A stretch of DNA of 64,000 nt from Bacillota bacterium (GCA_023412275.1 JAEYNY010000021.1:1-64000), one strand, 5' to 3'; positions 24,457 to 32,707 are shown, counted from the first letter of the stretch. Translations and numbers: made by a program. Notes: a model not told the origin generated them from the letters alone.

Positions 24457-26049
24457 TTATGCTGCAGATTCTTCTTCTTCAATCTCTTCACTGTTATCTT
24501 TAGCAGCAGTTTTAACTTTCAAAAATAATGAAAGGATAACACCCACAAGTAATAGCAACGCGCCTATATAAAATACGCTGGTTAATGCATCCCCCATTAC
24601 ATTTCTAACTAAGTCCATCATCTTTGAAAATAACTGTTGTGCTTGTTGAGGCAAGGTTCCTTGTATGGCTTGAAGCTTACTTTTATCCAACAATAATTGA
24701 GGATTTGCCATAGCTGTAAATTTATGTGCAGTTTCAGGATCCAGTTTTGTAAGGTCAACTCCAGACCCGGATGCCATTACTGTTTTCATATTTCTTGTCA
24801 TTGATGTATTCATAATAGAGCCAAATATAGCAATGAAAATAGTCCCTCCCAGGTTACGGAAAAGAGTACAAGAAGCTGTAACTACGCCCAACTGTGAAGA
24901 TGGAGCCGAATTCTGTGCTGATGTAGTGAATACTGTCATACCAAATCCAAGTCCTACACCAAAAATAATTAAGCTAATAACAGCCCCTGCAATATTATTC
25001 ATATTTGCCATTATAACCATACTTCCACACATAATACCTAAACCAAGTGCGGCAAACAGTCTGTAATTACTGGATTTTGACATCCACCGTCCTACTAATG
25101 TACTAAATATCATCATCATAATAGACATTGGAATATTTAATAAACCGGATGTTGTTGCTGATAGTCCTTTTACACCTTGAATAAAGAAAGGAATATATGA
25201 CATCGCACCCATCATTCCACCACTCATAACAAAACTTGCTGCGAAAGAAATGGTAACACCCTGATTTTTAAACATAGAAAGAGGCATAACAGGGCTCTTA
25301 GCCTTACGTTCAATAAGAATAAGAACTAAAATTCCCACTATAGTAGCACCAAACAGACCTAAAATTTGAGGTGAAGTCCATGCATATTTTGTACCAGCCC
25401 ATGAGAAGCCCAAAAGTAAACATGTAATTGAAAGTGCCAAGAAAATTGATCCCAAATAATCAATTGATTCTGAGGAATTACCCGATACTTTAGGAAACAG
25501 GCTCCAAATCATAACCAAGGCAACGACACCTACAGGCAAGAAGAGCCAGAACAGCCACTTCCACGCAACATAGTCAACCATTACGCCACCAAGGACCGGT
25601 CCAAGGATACTGGATATACCAAAGATTGACATCATAATACCTGTCCATTTAGCTCTTTCTTGTGGGGGATATAAATCACCTATAGCCGTAAGAGAAATAG
25701 ACATTAAAATGCCTCCACCAATTCCTTGAATTCCACGGAATATTATCATTTGAAAAATATTAGTAGATAAACCTGTTAAAAAGGAACCGGCTAGAAAAAC
25801 AATAATTCCGGAAAGTAAAAATATCTTTCTTCCATAGATATCGGATAACTTTCCAAAAATTACGGTAGAAATTGTTGAGGTAAGCATGTAACCTGTAATT
25901 ACCCATGAATAATAATCCATTCCACCTAATTGAGCAATAATTTTTGGCAATGCCGCACTAATTATTGTCTGATTAATTGCTGCGAAAAACATGGTAGCCA
26001 TTAGTGCTATCATAACTGTGGTTTTTCTCTTGTGAGTTAGTTGTTGCAT
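24457..26049 (-). CDS. MFS drug exporter, DHA2 (EmrB/QacA) family
   Basis: A 530-residue, 14-helix major facilitator. ATG 26049 follows AAAGG by about eight bases; an ATG five codons upstream lacks an RBS. Family motifs are GKLSDIYGRKIFL (motif A), ITGYMLTSTIS, FRGIQGIGGGILMS and the motif C helix GISSILGPVLGGVMVD. It should expel a hydrophobic or cationic compound using the proton gradient. With its MarR neighbour and operator it forms a typical inducible efflux module. Its place beside the ACP/KAS III/SDR genes could mean export of a product of that cluster, but this is inference. Confidence 0.9.
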   Translation of the reverse strand: MQQLTHKRKTTVMIALMATMFFAAINQTIISAALPKIIAQLGGMDYYSWVITGYMLTSTISTVIFGKLSDIYGRKIFLLSGIIVFLAGSFLTGLSTNIFQMIIFRGIQGIGGGILMSISLTAIGDLYPPQERAKWTGIMMSIFGISSILGPVLGGVMVDYVAWKWLFWLFLPVGVVALVMIWSLFPKVSGNSSESIDYLGSIFLALSITCLLLGFSWAGTKYAWTSPQILGLFGATIVGILVLILIERKAKSPVMPLSMFKNQGVTISFAASFVMSGGMMGAMSYIPFFIQGVKGLSATTSGLLNIPMSIMMMIFSTLVGRWMSKSSNYRLFAALGLGIMCGSMVIMANMNNIAGAVISLIIFGVGLGFGMTVFTTSAQNSAPSSQLGVVTASCTLFRNLGGTIFIAIFGSIMNTSMTRNMKTVMASGSGVDLTKLDPETAHKFTAMANPQLLLDKSKLQAIQGTLPQQAQQLFSKMMDLVRNVMGDALTSVFYIGALLLLVGVILSLFLKVKTAAKDNSEEIEEEESAA

Positions 26050-26089
26050 AAATTTACCTTTCATTCCATTGAAAATGTATTTTAAGATA

Positions 26090-26159
26090 CAACCTAAAAT
26101 TAGTTAGGTTGGTAACCTAATTATTTTAATAATATATAGTGTTTAGGACAATTAGTCAA
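26090..26159 (-). promoter_or_regulatory. Promoter and MarR-type operator of the DHA2 exporter
   Basis: On the minus strand TTGACT (26159-26154), a 17-base spacer and TATATT (26136-26131) form a promoter. Just downstream of the start site lie three half-sites: AACCTAA (26091-26097), TTAGGTT (26104-26110) and AACCTAA (26114-26120). They make two overlapping palindromes, one with spacer GGT and one 8-bp palindrome with spacer AATTAG. The position fits repression by the adjacent MarR protein. Confidence 0.65.
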
Positions 26160-26189
26160 TAGTAAACTGAAAATTAATTTACTTTTATA

Positions 26190-26214
26190 TCTCTGTGTGA
26201 AAGAAAGGACCGTA
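26190..26214 (+). repeat. Right attachment junction (attR) of the asnB insertion
   Basis: TCTCTGTGTGAA followed by core GAAAGGA (26203-26209) passes into asnB codons at 26210 (CCGTATGTCAATGG). The core matches the left junction at 10374-10380. Confidence 0.8.
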
Positions 26215-26624
26215 TGTCAATGGCAAGTGGCCTTGAAGTCAGGGTTCCTTTTGCAGACCACCGTATTCTGGAATATGTTTACAATGTACCGTGGAAGATA
26301 AAATTTAAAAATAAAGTTGAGAAGTCACTCTTGAGAGAAGCCATGAGCGATTACCTTCCTGATAAGATTTTGTACAGGAAAAAGAGTCCATACCCCAAAA
26401 CTCACAACCCTGAGTATGAAGCAATAGTCTCAGAAATGTTTGAAGAAGTTATGGCTTCCCCGGATTCCATACTCAAGGATATACTGCACCCGGATACTCT
26501 GCCACTTCTCCGTTCCGGCAGCAATGTAACATGGTATGGACAGCTTATGGGAAGACCGCAGCTTATTGCATGGTTGATACAGTTGGATTACTGGTTTAAG
26601 GAATATAAAGTAACTATAGTTTAA
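26208..26624 (+). CDS. asnB: Asparagine synthetase, 3' part of the interrupted gene
   Basis: The frame continues AsnB from Asp472: DRMSMASGLEVRVPFADHR, then LREAMSDYLPDKILYRKKSPYPKTHNP, the conserved end of the synthetase domain. An internal ATG at 26214 could start a 136-residue peptide behind GAAAGGA, but it would have no active site, so this is best read as the separated exon-like end of asnB. The fragment shows no internal stop or frameshift, which suggests that the interruption is recent or that the gene is rebuilt by excision. Confidence 0.9.
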   Translation, partial: DRMSMASGLEVRVPFADHRILEYVYNVPWKIKFKNKVEKSLLREAMSDYLPDKILYRKKSPYPKTHNPEYEAIVSEMFEEVMASPDSILKDILHPDTLPLLRSGSNVTWYGQLMGRPQLIAWLIQLDYWFKEYKVTIV

Positions 26625-26658
26625 AATGAAAGATTCTGATAAAGAAGGAGTTGTTGTC

Positions 26659-26953
26659 AAAACAGAAAGTTTTTCTATTTAACACCGGTACTCCCGTATA
26701 AAATTATATCAATGATTGCTTCCAAGATATTTGCAGTAGTTTATAGCGGCTCATCATAGGATATTTTACCGTCGCTCACATTCATCGTCCATGATTCATT
26801 GTGTCGCTAAAACCTACCTCGTATAGGTTTTCCGGTAAAATATCTGTGTTCGCCGATAAACTACTGCAAATATCTTTAACCAAGCTTCCATTGATACAAT
26901 TTATACTATCGTACTGGTTAAAAAGATAGTTCTCTGTTTTGCGGCAGCCCCTT
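26659..26953 (+). repeat. MITE-like palindromic repeat, copy A
   Basis: About 295 bases between asnB 3' and the acetyltransferase gene. The left end AAAACAGAAAGT and right end TCTGTTTTGCGGCAGCCCC are inverted. Nested inverted pairs inside include TATTTTACCG/CGGTAAAATA and AAAACCTA/TAGGTTTT, so the whole unit folds on itself. The same sequence recurs at 32388 and, reversed, at 46129. No coding frame is conserved between copies. Confidence 0.8.
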
Positions 26954-26956
26954 AAT

Positions 26957-27412
26957 TTATATTTCAAAAATTGTGTTTTTACCCTCATATTTCATTAAAT
27001 AATAAGGTTCTTTTTCTGTAACTTCCTCCTCGATTGTCCATCCTTGAGATAAGTAGAAATTCAAAGCATTTCCATTTGCTCTCACGCATTTCAATGTTAA
27101 CGGCAATCCGATTATTTCTACAGCTTCATTTATCAATGCCTTTCCTACTCCAAACCTTTTAAATTTTGACGAAACAAATAAATTGTGAATAAATTTATCT
27201 TCTTCCCAAATTGAGATAAACCCTACAATCTCATTGCCTATTTTTGCTGTTAATATTAGTTCTCCTTCTGTACTGCTATCAAAATCGTCTAATTTTAGGC
27301 TATCATATTCCACCCAATTGAAGTTTTCTCTTCGTGAGTGTAAAAAAATTTTTCGTAGGTCATCATATTCTTCTTTTTGAGCCTTTTGTATATAAATATC
27401 ATTTTTATTCAA
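26957..27412 (-). CDS. GNAT-family N-acetyltransferase
   Basis: A protein of about 151 residues with the GNAT core: IGNEIVGFISIWE, the acetyl-CoA loop SSKFKRFGVGKALINEA and CVRANGNALNFYLSQGW. TTG 27412 follows GGAAG and is preferred over ATG 27430, which overlaps that RBS. It would acetylate a small molecule or protein amine; the substrate is unknown. Its 3' end abuts repeat copy A, and it follows the MFS gene on the same strand, 38 bases from that gene's stop. Confidence 0.85.
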   Translation of the reverse strand: MNKNDIYIQKAQKEEYDDLRKIFLHSRRENFNWVEYDSLKLDDFDSSTEGELILTAKIGNEIVGFISIWEEDKFIHNLFVSSKFKRFGVGKALINEAVEIIGLPLTLKCVRANGNALNFYLSQGWTIEEEVTEKEPYYLMKYEGKNTIFEI

Positions 27413-27450
27413 TATAATTCTTCCTTTCATGGCTTAATAGTTCAAGATAC

Positions 27451-28764
27451 TTATAAGGAATTGTTAAGTCTGAATTTCGAAATACTAAAAATACTCACTG
27501 TCAAAACAAGCACTGCTGTAAAAAAAAGCATCTGCATGTTGCCAATTGAAAAACCTGCTGGGGATACCCCACTGGTTTCTGTAATCTTGATAAAAAATGA
27601 ACCTAATAAAGTGCCTACAAACCCAAAAATGCCGTTAACTGCTGATGAAAAGCCCATGTACACCGTCTTATTATCTGTAGGAGAGTAGCTGTACTGCAAA
27701 TTGTTCACAGATATGTTTACTCCTGAAATTGCGGCACCACCAAGTATATGAGCTATAGGCATCAGAATATATACGGTGTCCGCATTTATGAAAAACCAAG
27801 TTAAAAAGCTTAGAATTTGTAGAACAATCATAAGCTTCATAATATAAATCCATGATTTTTTATCTGCAATTCTTCCCCAGAACCTGACGGATATAACACT
27901 TGCAATTGAAGCCAGAACGGCCATTGCCGTGATAAGGCCATATCTTAAATTAAGTGTTGATATCATATAAACCGAGGTAAATGGGAAAGCAATCTGATAA
28001 CCCAAATTCCATAATACAGTTATGAAAGTTATTTTCATGAAATTCTTATTTTTAGTTGGCAATGTAAATATATTTTTAATTGTAACACCCGATTTTAAAA
28101 CAGGATTAACAGGCTCTTTAATTTTTGAAAACAATACAATGTTTACAAAAGCAGTAACAATAACAAATGAGTACAATACAATAAATCCTGTAAATTGGTG
28201 CCCTATCTGCTCAAATTTATCGAGAACCTGTCCCATAAGAAGGGTAACAACCGTAACTGTACCTAAAACTATTGATTCCCTTTTTCCATAATAGGCCCCT
28301 CGTATACTTTCTGGGGTTATATTCAGCAGCCACGTCTGTGCGTATGGAATTGTAAAAGCCATAATTAAATTAGCAATGAAGAATACCCATATTAATAATT
28401 GAACCCTAACTGTTTTGTATGGACTTATAAAAGGTATAAGTATCATAAGCCCCATCATTAATCTTCCGATAAAGCAGAGCATACAGGTCAGCAATTTTCT
28501 GCTTTCCAGCTTTTCAAGAACTATCGGTGAAAACACCGTTACTATTCCTGCCAATACCGGAATTGAAGCAATAATTCCCGACTGCTCATTGCTTGCACCT
28601 AAGTATTTAGCAAATCCAACCAAAAAAGCTCCGCTTGTAAGGGTAAGAATACTTCTGGCGGTACAGCCCTCAAAAATAGATATATTCCTTGAAACCCTCA
28701 TGTCTTCTTCGGAAAGGCTTTCTTTATTAAAATAAACTTCCCTGAACTTTGATAATAAATTCAC
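27451..28764 (-). CDS. Major facilitator superfamily transporter
   Basis: A protein of about 437 residues and 12 hydrophobic segments. GTG 28764 follows AGAGGTG; longer readings lack an RBS. The N-terminal half holds SGAFLVGFAKYLGASNEQSGII and LEKLESRKLL (motif A-like); the C-terminal half holds RFWGRIADKKSWIYIMK. The sequence is typical of the poorly characterised clostridial MFS group; the substrate cannot be inferred. It is followed on the same strand by the acetyltransferase gene. Confidence 0.82.
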   Translation of the reverse strand: MNLLSKFREVYFNKESLSEEDMRVSRNISIFEGCTARSILTLTSGAFLVGFAKYLGASNEQSGIIASIPVLAGIVTVFSPIVLEKLESRKLLTCMLCFIGRLMMGLMILIPFISPYKTVRVQLLIWVFFIANLIMAFTIPYAQTWLLNITPESIRGAYYGKRESIVLGTVTVVTLLMGQVLDKFEQIGHQFTGFIVLYSFVIVTAFVNIVLFSKIKEPVNPVLKSGVTIKNIFTLPTKNKNFMKITFITVLWNLGYQIAFPFTSVYMISTLNLRYGLITAMAVLASIASVISVRFWGRIADKKSWIYIMKLMIVLQILSFLTWFFINADTVYILMPIAHILGGAAISGVNISVNNLQYSYSPTDNKTVYMGFSSAVNGIFGFVGTLLGSFFIKITETSGVSPAGFSIGNMQMLFFTAVLVLTVSIFSISKFRLNNSL

Positions 28765-28861
28765 GGTTATGTACACCTCTGTTTTTATGAAATACAACTT
28801 GTCCAAACAAAAAGTTAACATAAATTATTATATCCTATAAGTAAAGGTTGTGGAAAGAAGT

Positions 28862-29596
28862 TTATCGCCATTTGACTATATTTTGTTCTAAAATATCAAT
28901 CAAAAAAAACAATGCTATGCCCACTGACGATAGTACTAAAATTCCCTTGTACATGCTGATATAATCTATTCTGGTCCAGGCATCAAGAATATAATACCCC
29001 ATCCCCCATGAAGTACCATAAGCCTCGCAGAAAAATAGAATGGATAGTGCAGAACCTATGGTTACCCGCAAGCTGGTTAATATGCCCGGTATGATATCAG
29101 GTATAACAACGTGATACAGAATCTGAACTTGGGATGCCCCCATGCTTCTTATATTGTAGATATACTCTTTATCTATACCTGCAACTGAATCTCTAACAGT
29201 TATTATTATTTGAAAAATAATTATCATTGTTATAAGAATAATTTTGGAAGCTCCACCCAAACCGAATATAGTCATGATTATAGGGAGGAGTGCTGTTTTA
29301 GGGACAGGATATGTGAAAAATACCAACGGGTTAAGAATTTTATTCCATGTTTCCGATACAGCCATTTTATACCCTATTAACGACCCTAGTAAAAGTGCTA
29401 TTGTTACCCCGGCAAATATTCGAAAAAGACTTATGCTTATGTGCAAGAGCATGGCCTCTTGAAAAAATAAATAAAAACTCCGGTATACTCTTATAGGGTC
29501 GGGAATTATCCTTGTGTGAAATAATAAGTGTATTGCATACCATATGATATTTATACATAACATCCCCTCAGCATACACTGTTATTTTCTTCTTCAC
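28862..29596 (-). CDS. ABC transporter permease, SsuC/TauC-like
   Basis: A protein of about 244 residues and six membrane segments of the binding-protein-dependent permease family. The EAA-type loop is SVAGIDKEYIYNIRSMGASQVQILYHVVIP, and the end WGMGYYILDAWTRIDYISMY is characteristic of nitrate/sulfonate/taurine-type permeases. Its start region overlaps the ATPase gene by 29 bases; GTG 29596 has a good GGGAGGGG spacing, and ATG 29599 is the alternative. It works with the ATPase upstream; a matching lipoprotein binding protein is encoded 5 kb away at 35137. Confidence 0.85.
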   Translation of the reverse strand: MKKKITVYAEGMLCINIIWYAIHLLFHTRIIPDPIRVYRSFYLFFQEAMLLHISISLFRIFAGVTIALLLGSLIGYKMAVSETWNKILNPLVFFTYPVPKTALLPIIMTIFGLGGASKIILITMIIIFQIIITVRDSVAGIDKEYIYNIRSMGASQVQILYHVVIPDIIPGILTSLRVTIGSALSILFFCEAYGTSWGMGYYILDAWTRIDYISMYKGILVLSSVGIALFFLIDILEQNIVKWR

Positions 29597-30350
29597 CATA
29601 CCCCTCCCATTCTTCTTTTATCAGCTGCCTTACTATTGCTGTAAGCTTTGTATAACGGACTGCCGACCTGTCTTCATATTCACTGCTTAAAGTTGTAATA
29701 TCAGCAATAATCTTTCCCGGAGAGGCTGAAAGTACAATTACCCTGTCAGCCAAAAAGACAGCCTCTTCTATACTATGCGTAACAAGTACTGCAGTAGCCT
29801 TGAAGTCCTTTAGAATACAACGTAACATATTCTGCGTATATTCACGAGTCAGAGCATCTAACGCAGAAAAAGGTTCATCCATTAACAACAAATCCGGCTT
29901 TATCATAAGACTTCTAGCTACTGCAGCCCTTTGAAGCTGTCCCCCGCTTACTTGTGAAGGATACCGGTCCATTATATCCTCTATTTCCATCCTTTGGGCT
30001 ATTTCTCTCAGTCTTGAATAAACTTCCCTATCAAAAGGCAGCTTTCTAATTTTTACAGGCAATAGGCAGTTATTACGAATGGTTTTCCATCTCAGAAATC
30101 CGCTATTCTGAGGAATATATGCAATTCTGTGTAAAGTTGGCTTCAAATCCTCTCCTTCTAACCTTACCCTACCTTCAAAGTTGTTTTGGACTCCTGCCAG
30201 AATCCGGAGTAAACTTGTCTTTCCACAGCCGGATGGGCCAATTATGGCACAAGTTTCACTATTGGCCACCTGTAAAGTTATAGGCCCTGCGACGGAATGT
30301 TTTTCTCCCTTTGTTTCATAGTAAATACTAACATCTGTCATTTCAAGCAT
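29568..30350 (-). CDS. ABC transporter ATP-binding protein, SsuB/TauB-like
   Basis: A 260-residue ATPase started by ATG 30350 after GGAGAG. Walker A is GPSGCGKTS, the Q-loop IPQNSGFLRW, signature VSGGQLQRAAVARSL, Walker B LLLMDEPFSALD and H-loop VTHSIEEA. It energises the overlapping permease. Family resemblance is to importers of organic anions or amide-type molecules (nitrate/sulfonate/hydroxymethylpyrimidine group). It diverges from the cation antiporter gene. Confidence 0.92.
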   Translation of the reverse strand: MLEMTDVSIYYETKGEKHSVAGPITLQVANSETCAIIGPSGCGKTSLLRILAGVQNNFEGRVRLEGEDLKPTLHRIAYIPQNSGFLRWKTIRNNCLLPVKIRKLPFDREVYSRLREIAQRMEIEDIMDRYPSQVSGGQLQRAAVARSLMIKPDLLLMDEPFSALDALTREYTQNMLRCILKDFKATAVLVTHSIEEAVFLADRVIVLSASPGKIIADITTLSSEYEDRSAVRYTKLTAIVRQLIKEEWEGYGEEENNSVC

Positions 30351-30443
30351 ACATTCTCTCCTCAGTATAAGCCTGATAATATGGATCATATTTCTAATAT
30401 ATGCATGAGTATTACAAAAAAGGATGCTATCAATCAGAAGGAC

Positions 30444-30473
30444 TTGTAGGTTTATGGATTAACATGGTATAAT
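30444..30473 (+). promoter_or_regulatory. Promoter of the cation/proton antiporter gene
   Basis: TTGTAG (30444-30449), 18-base spacer, TATAAT (30468-30473). Confidence 0.5.
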
Positions 30474-30510
30474 AATATTGTGAGATTTCTGTTTGATAAT
30501 TGTTTTCTGT

Positions 30511-30548
30511 CTTCCAATGAGGGAAGTCCGTTAGTGACTTTCCTTTTT
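30511..30548 (+). promoter_or_regulatory. Antiporter leader attenuator (AATGAG hexaloop hairpin overlapping a terminator)
   Basis: CTTCC (30511-30515), loop AATGAG, GGAAG (30522-30526) form a 5-bp hairpin. GGAAGTC (30522-30528) is also the 5' arm of a terminator with GACTTTCC (30536-30543), followed by five T. The loop obeys the same A1/G4 rule as the nitrogen-gene leaders on this contig. Confidence 0.55.
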
Positions 30549-30627
30549 ATTTATGTAAATGGAAAATTCACACTACATAATGTTGAAGGAATATTCAAAG
30601 ATTAATAATAGTAAAGAAGGTGTAAAC

Positions 30628-31818
30628 TTGGAAAAGGTTCTTATTGATATTGCCCTTATTCTGGTTTTTACAAAAATAGGAGGGCTTGTAAGCAGGAAAT
30701 TCAAAATGCCTGAGGTATTGGGTGCATTAATTGCAGGTGTTATTCTCGGCCCTGCGGTCCTTAAGCTTGTTGATTATACTGAACACGTAAAGTTGCTATC
30801 TGAATTGGGCGTAATAATGCTTATGTTTCTTGCCGGTCTCGAAACTAACGTGGATGAATTGAAAAAAGCAGGAAAAACATCTTTTGTTATCGCTCTGGGA
30901 GGAGTAATCGTACCTTTAATTCTGGGAACCGCTGCTGCATATCTGTTTTTTACAAACTTCTGGGAAAACCTGTTTGTTGGTGTAATTCTTACAGCAACAA
31001 GCGTCAGTATTTCGGTTGAAACACTTAACGAGCTTGGCAAGCTCAATACAAAAGCCGGTGTAAACATTCTGGGAGCCGCTGTTATTGACGATGTTCTGGG
31101 CTTGATTCTCATATCAATCGTTCTTGCCGTTTCCAAAACAGTGGGAAGCGGTGCATCCGGGTCAGACGCCGTAATGAGCCTTGTTATGACTTTTGTCAAA
31201 ATAATTGTATTCTGTGTAATTTCAGTAATTATGATCGTAATAGTACCTAAGTTTATTAATAAAATCAAGGCTGATAGCAGTCACAAGCGAGACCTTTTAA
31301 CCTATGCCATAGCAATGGCACTTATTCTTGCATTTATTTCAGAACTACTTGGTATTGCTGCAATAACAGGCGCATATATCTGCGGTTTGACACTTTCACA
31401 GTTCATACACAGAGATTACATTGAGAAAAATGTCAAAGCCATATCATCGGGATTTTTGTCACTGATATTCTTTGCAAGCGTGGGTATTGCCGCGGATATC
31501 AAGGGATTGAACTCCGAGGTTATTCTTATCACTCTCGTTATGTTTGTTATAGCAGTTGTAGGCAAGCTCTTCGGGTGCGGAGGAGCAGCAAAGTTGTTCA
31601 AAATGAGCAAACATGAATGTATTCAGATCGGAGTAGGTATGATTTCAAGAGGCGAGGTTGCCATAATTACTGCAAACATCGGAATGCAAAACAAGATTAT
31701 CTCCGAGGAGATTTACATTCCAACGCTGATTGTAGTTATACTTACAACAGTTATAACCCCTGCATTATTAAAGATTGTATTCAGCTCAAAGCACGGATTG
31801 AGCGATTCAGCGGCTTGA
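30628..31818 (+). CDS. Cation:proton antiporter, CPA2 (KefB/NapA-like)
   Basis: A 396-residue protein with about 12 hydrophobic segments. TTG 30628 follows GAAGGTG; an ATG at 30559 lies in the attenuator region and is rejected. CPA2 landmarks are EVLGALIAGVILGP, MLMFLAGLETN, TSVSISVETLNELGK, AAVIDDVLGLILIS (the ion-binding Asp pair) and SRGEVAIITANIG. It lacks the TrkA-N domain of full Kef proteins. It should exchange Na+, K+ or possibly NH4+ for protons. The attenuator type shared with glnN and amt makes ammonium handling an attractive inference. Confidence 0.9.
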   Translation: MEKVLIDIALILVFTKIGGLVSRKFKMPEVLGALIAGVILGPAVLKLVDYTEHVKLLSELGVIMLMFLAGLETNVDELKKAGKTSFVIALGGVIVPLILGTAAAYLFFTNFWENLFVGVILTATSVSISVETLNELGKLNTKAGVNILGAAVIDDVLGLILISIVLAVSKTVGSGASGSDAVMSLVMTFVKIIVFCVISVIMIVIVPKFINKIKADSSHKRDLLTYAIAMALILAFISELLGIAAITGAYICGLTLSQFIHRDYIEKNVKAISSGFLSLIFFASVGIAADIKGLNSEVILITLVMFVIAVVGKLFGCGGAAKLFKMSKHECIQIGVGMISRGEVAIITANIGMQNKIISEEIYIPTLIVVILTTVITPALLKIVFSSKHGLSDSAA

Positions 31819-31832
31819 TTTTTGTCATCTTG

Positions 31833-31861
31833 TTGACTAGCCTGACACCTTTTGATATTAT
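31833..31861 (+). promoter_or_regulatory. Promoter of the guanidine riboswitch/gdx unit
   Basis: TTGACT (31833-31838), 17-base spacer, TATTAT (31856-31861); it begins just after the antiporter stop. Confidence 0.65.
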
Positions 31862-31885
31862 CTATGTAAACAAAATAGCATATAG

Positions 31886-31983
31886 TTTTATAGGGTTCCG
31901 CAGTTAAAACGAATAGCTGGTCTGGTCCAAGATAAAACACACAGTTTACTGTGTTCACGGAAGGATAAAAGCCTGGGAGATAT
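31886..31983 (+). promoter_or_regulatory. Guanidine-I (ykkC) riboswitch
   Basis: The conserved ykkC blocks appear in order: TAGGGTTCCG (31891), CTGGTCTGGTCCAAGA (31917), a variable hairpin ACACAGTTTACTGTGT, CACGGAAGGATAAAAGCC (31957) and TGGGAGA (31974). The aptamer lies immediately before a terminator and the gdx exporter gene. The family senses free guanidinium and turns export on. Confidence 0.92.
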
Positions 31984-32012
31984 TTTATATTAATATCACC
32001 TAAGGCTTTTTT
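31971..32012 (+). terminator. Riboswitch expression-platform terminator
   Basis: GCCT with GATATT (31971-31984) pairs with AATATC and AGGC (31992-32006), followed by six T. Its 5' arm overlaps the last aptamer block, so ligand binding and termination compete. Confidence 0.8.
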
Positions 32013-32040
32013 ATTTTCTATTTTAAAAGGAGTGTAGCAT

Positions 32041-32361
32041 ATGAAATGGATAATGCTGATAATTGCGGGGCTGCTGGAAACGGGCTGGGCGGTTGGGTTA
32101 AAATATTCTCATGGATTTACAAAACCTATACCAAGTATATTTACCATAGTGGGGATGATAGCAAGTTTCTTTTTTTTGTCATTGGCACTAAAGAATCTTC
32201 CCCTTGGTACGGCATATGCAATTTGGACCGGAATTGGTACGGTTGGTACTGTAGTTTTAGGAATAATATTATTTAAAGAGCCTATTGATATAATCAGGCT
32301 GATTTGTATCGGTTTTATAGTAGTTGGAATAGTAGGTTTAAAGGTGGTATCTGCACACTAG
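32041..32361 (+). CDS. gdx: Guanidinium exporter of the small multidrug resistance family
   Basis: A 106-residue, four-helix SMR protein. Glu13 in GLLETGWAVGLKYSHGF is the coupling residue, and WAVGLKYSHG is the SugE/Gdx pattern rather than the EmrE pattern. AAAGGAG lies ahead of the ATG. It exports guanidinium in exchange for protons, under the guanidine-I riboswitch directly upstream. This is a well-established pairing. Confidence 0.93.
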   Translation: MKWIMLIIAGLLETGWAVGLKYSHGFTKPIPSIFTIVGMIASFFFLSLALKNLPLGTAYAIWTGIGTVGTVVLGIILFKEPIDIIRLICIGFIVVGIVGLKVVSAH

Positions 32362-32387
32362 TGTGCAATTTGCTTTCCAAAACGTAA

Positions 32388-32695
32388 AAGGGCTGATGCA
32401 AAACAGAAAGTATTTTGGGTTTACACTGTTACTCCCGTATAAAATTATATCAATGATTGCTTCCAAGATATTTGCAAGAGTTTCAAGCGGCTCATCTTAG
32501 GATATTTTACCGTCGCACACATTCACCATCCATGGTTCATTGTGTGCTAAAACCTACATCGTATAGGTTTCCCGGTAAAATATCCGTGTTCGCCGGTAAA
32601 CATCTGCAAATATCTTTAACCAAGCTTCCATTGATACAATTTATACTCTAAGTACAGGTTAAAAAAGATAACCCAATTAATTTTGCACAACTCTT
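32388..32695 (+). repeat. MITE-like palindromic repeat, copy B
   Basis: Starts AAGGGCTGATGCAAAACAGA and follows copy A closely (ACTCCCGTATAAAATTATAT, TATTTTACCGTCGC, CCAAGCTTCCATTG), but its right end is degraded (TTTTGCACAACTCTTTT). It fills the gap between gdx and the convergent amt gene. Confidence 0.8.
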
Positions 32696-32707
32696 TTACT
32701 CAGTTAT

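Larger units (their letters stand above)
10381..26209. mobile_element. 15.8-kb serine-recombinase element inserted in asnB
   Basis: Homology to AsnB stops inside codon 472 at 10380 and resumes in the same codon at 26210. Both junctions contain GAAAGGA, and a large serine recombinase lies inside. Removing one repeat unit rebuilds the codons CGA-AAG-GAC-CGT-ATG in frame (Arg-Lys-Asp-Arg-Met), as in intact AsnB. Cargo: a small membrane protein, a GH5-like secreted protein, the recombinase and a 49-residue ORF, two surface-type proteins, a sugar/acyl modification cluster, and a MarR plus DHA2 exporter pair. No replication, conjugation or phage structural gene is recognisable, so it resembles a genomic island or an integrase-mobilised intervening element rather than an intact prophage. 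Confidence 0.85.

Noticed and set aside
10381..26209. Intact prophage or conjugative element
   Set aside because: No capsid, tail, terminase, relaxase or conjugation gene is recognisable among the cargo; only a recombinase and metabolic or surface genes are seen.
26782..26988. Open frame of 68 codons on the minus strand between asnB 3' and the acetyltransferase
   Set aside because: It lies mostly in MITE-like repeat copy A and is not conserved in copies B and C; it has no ribosome binding site.
32457..32651. Open frame of 64 codons between gdx and amt
   Set aside because: It is entirely within repeat copy B and absent as a frame from the other copies.
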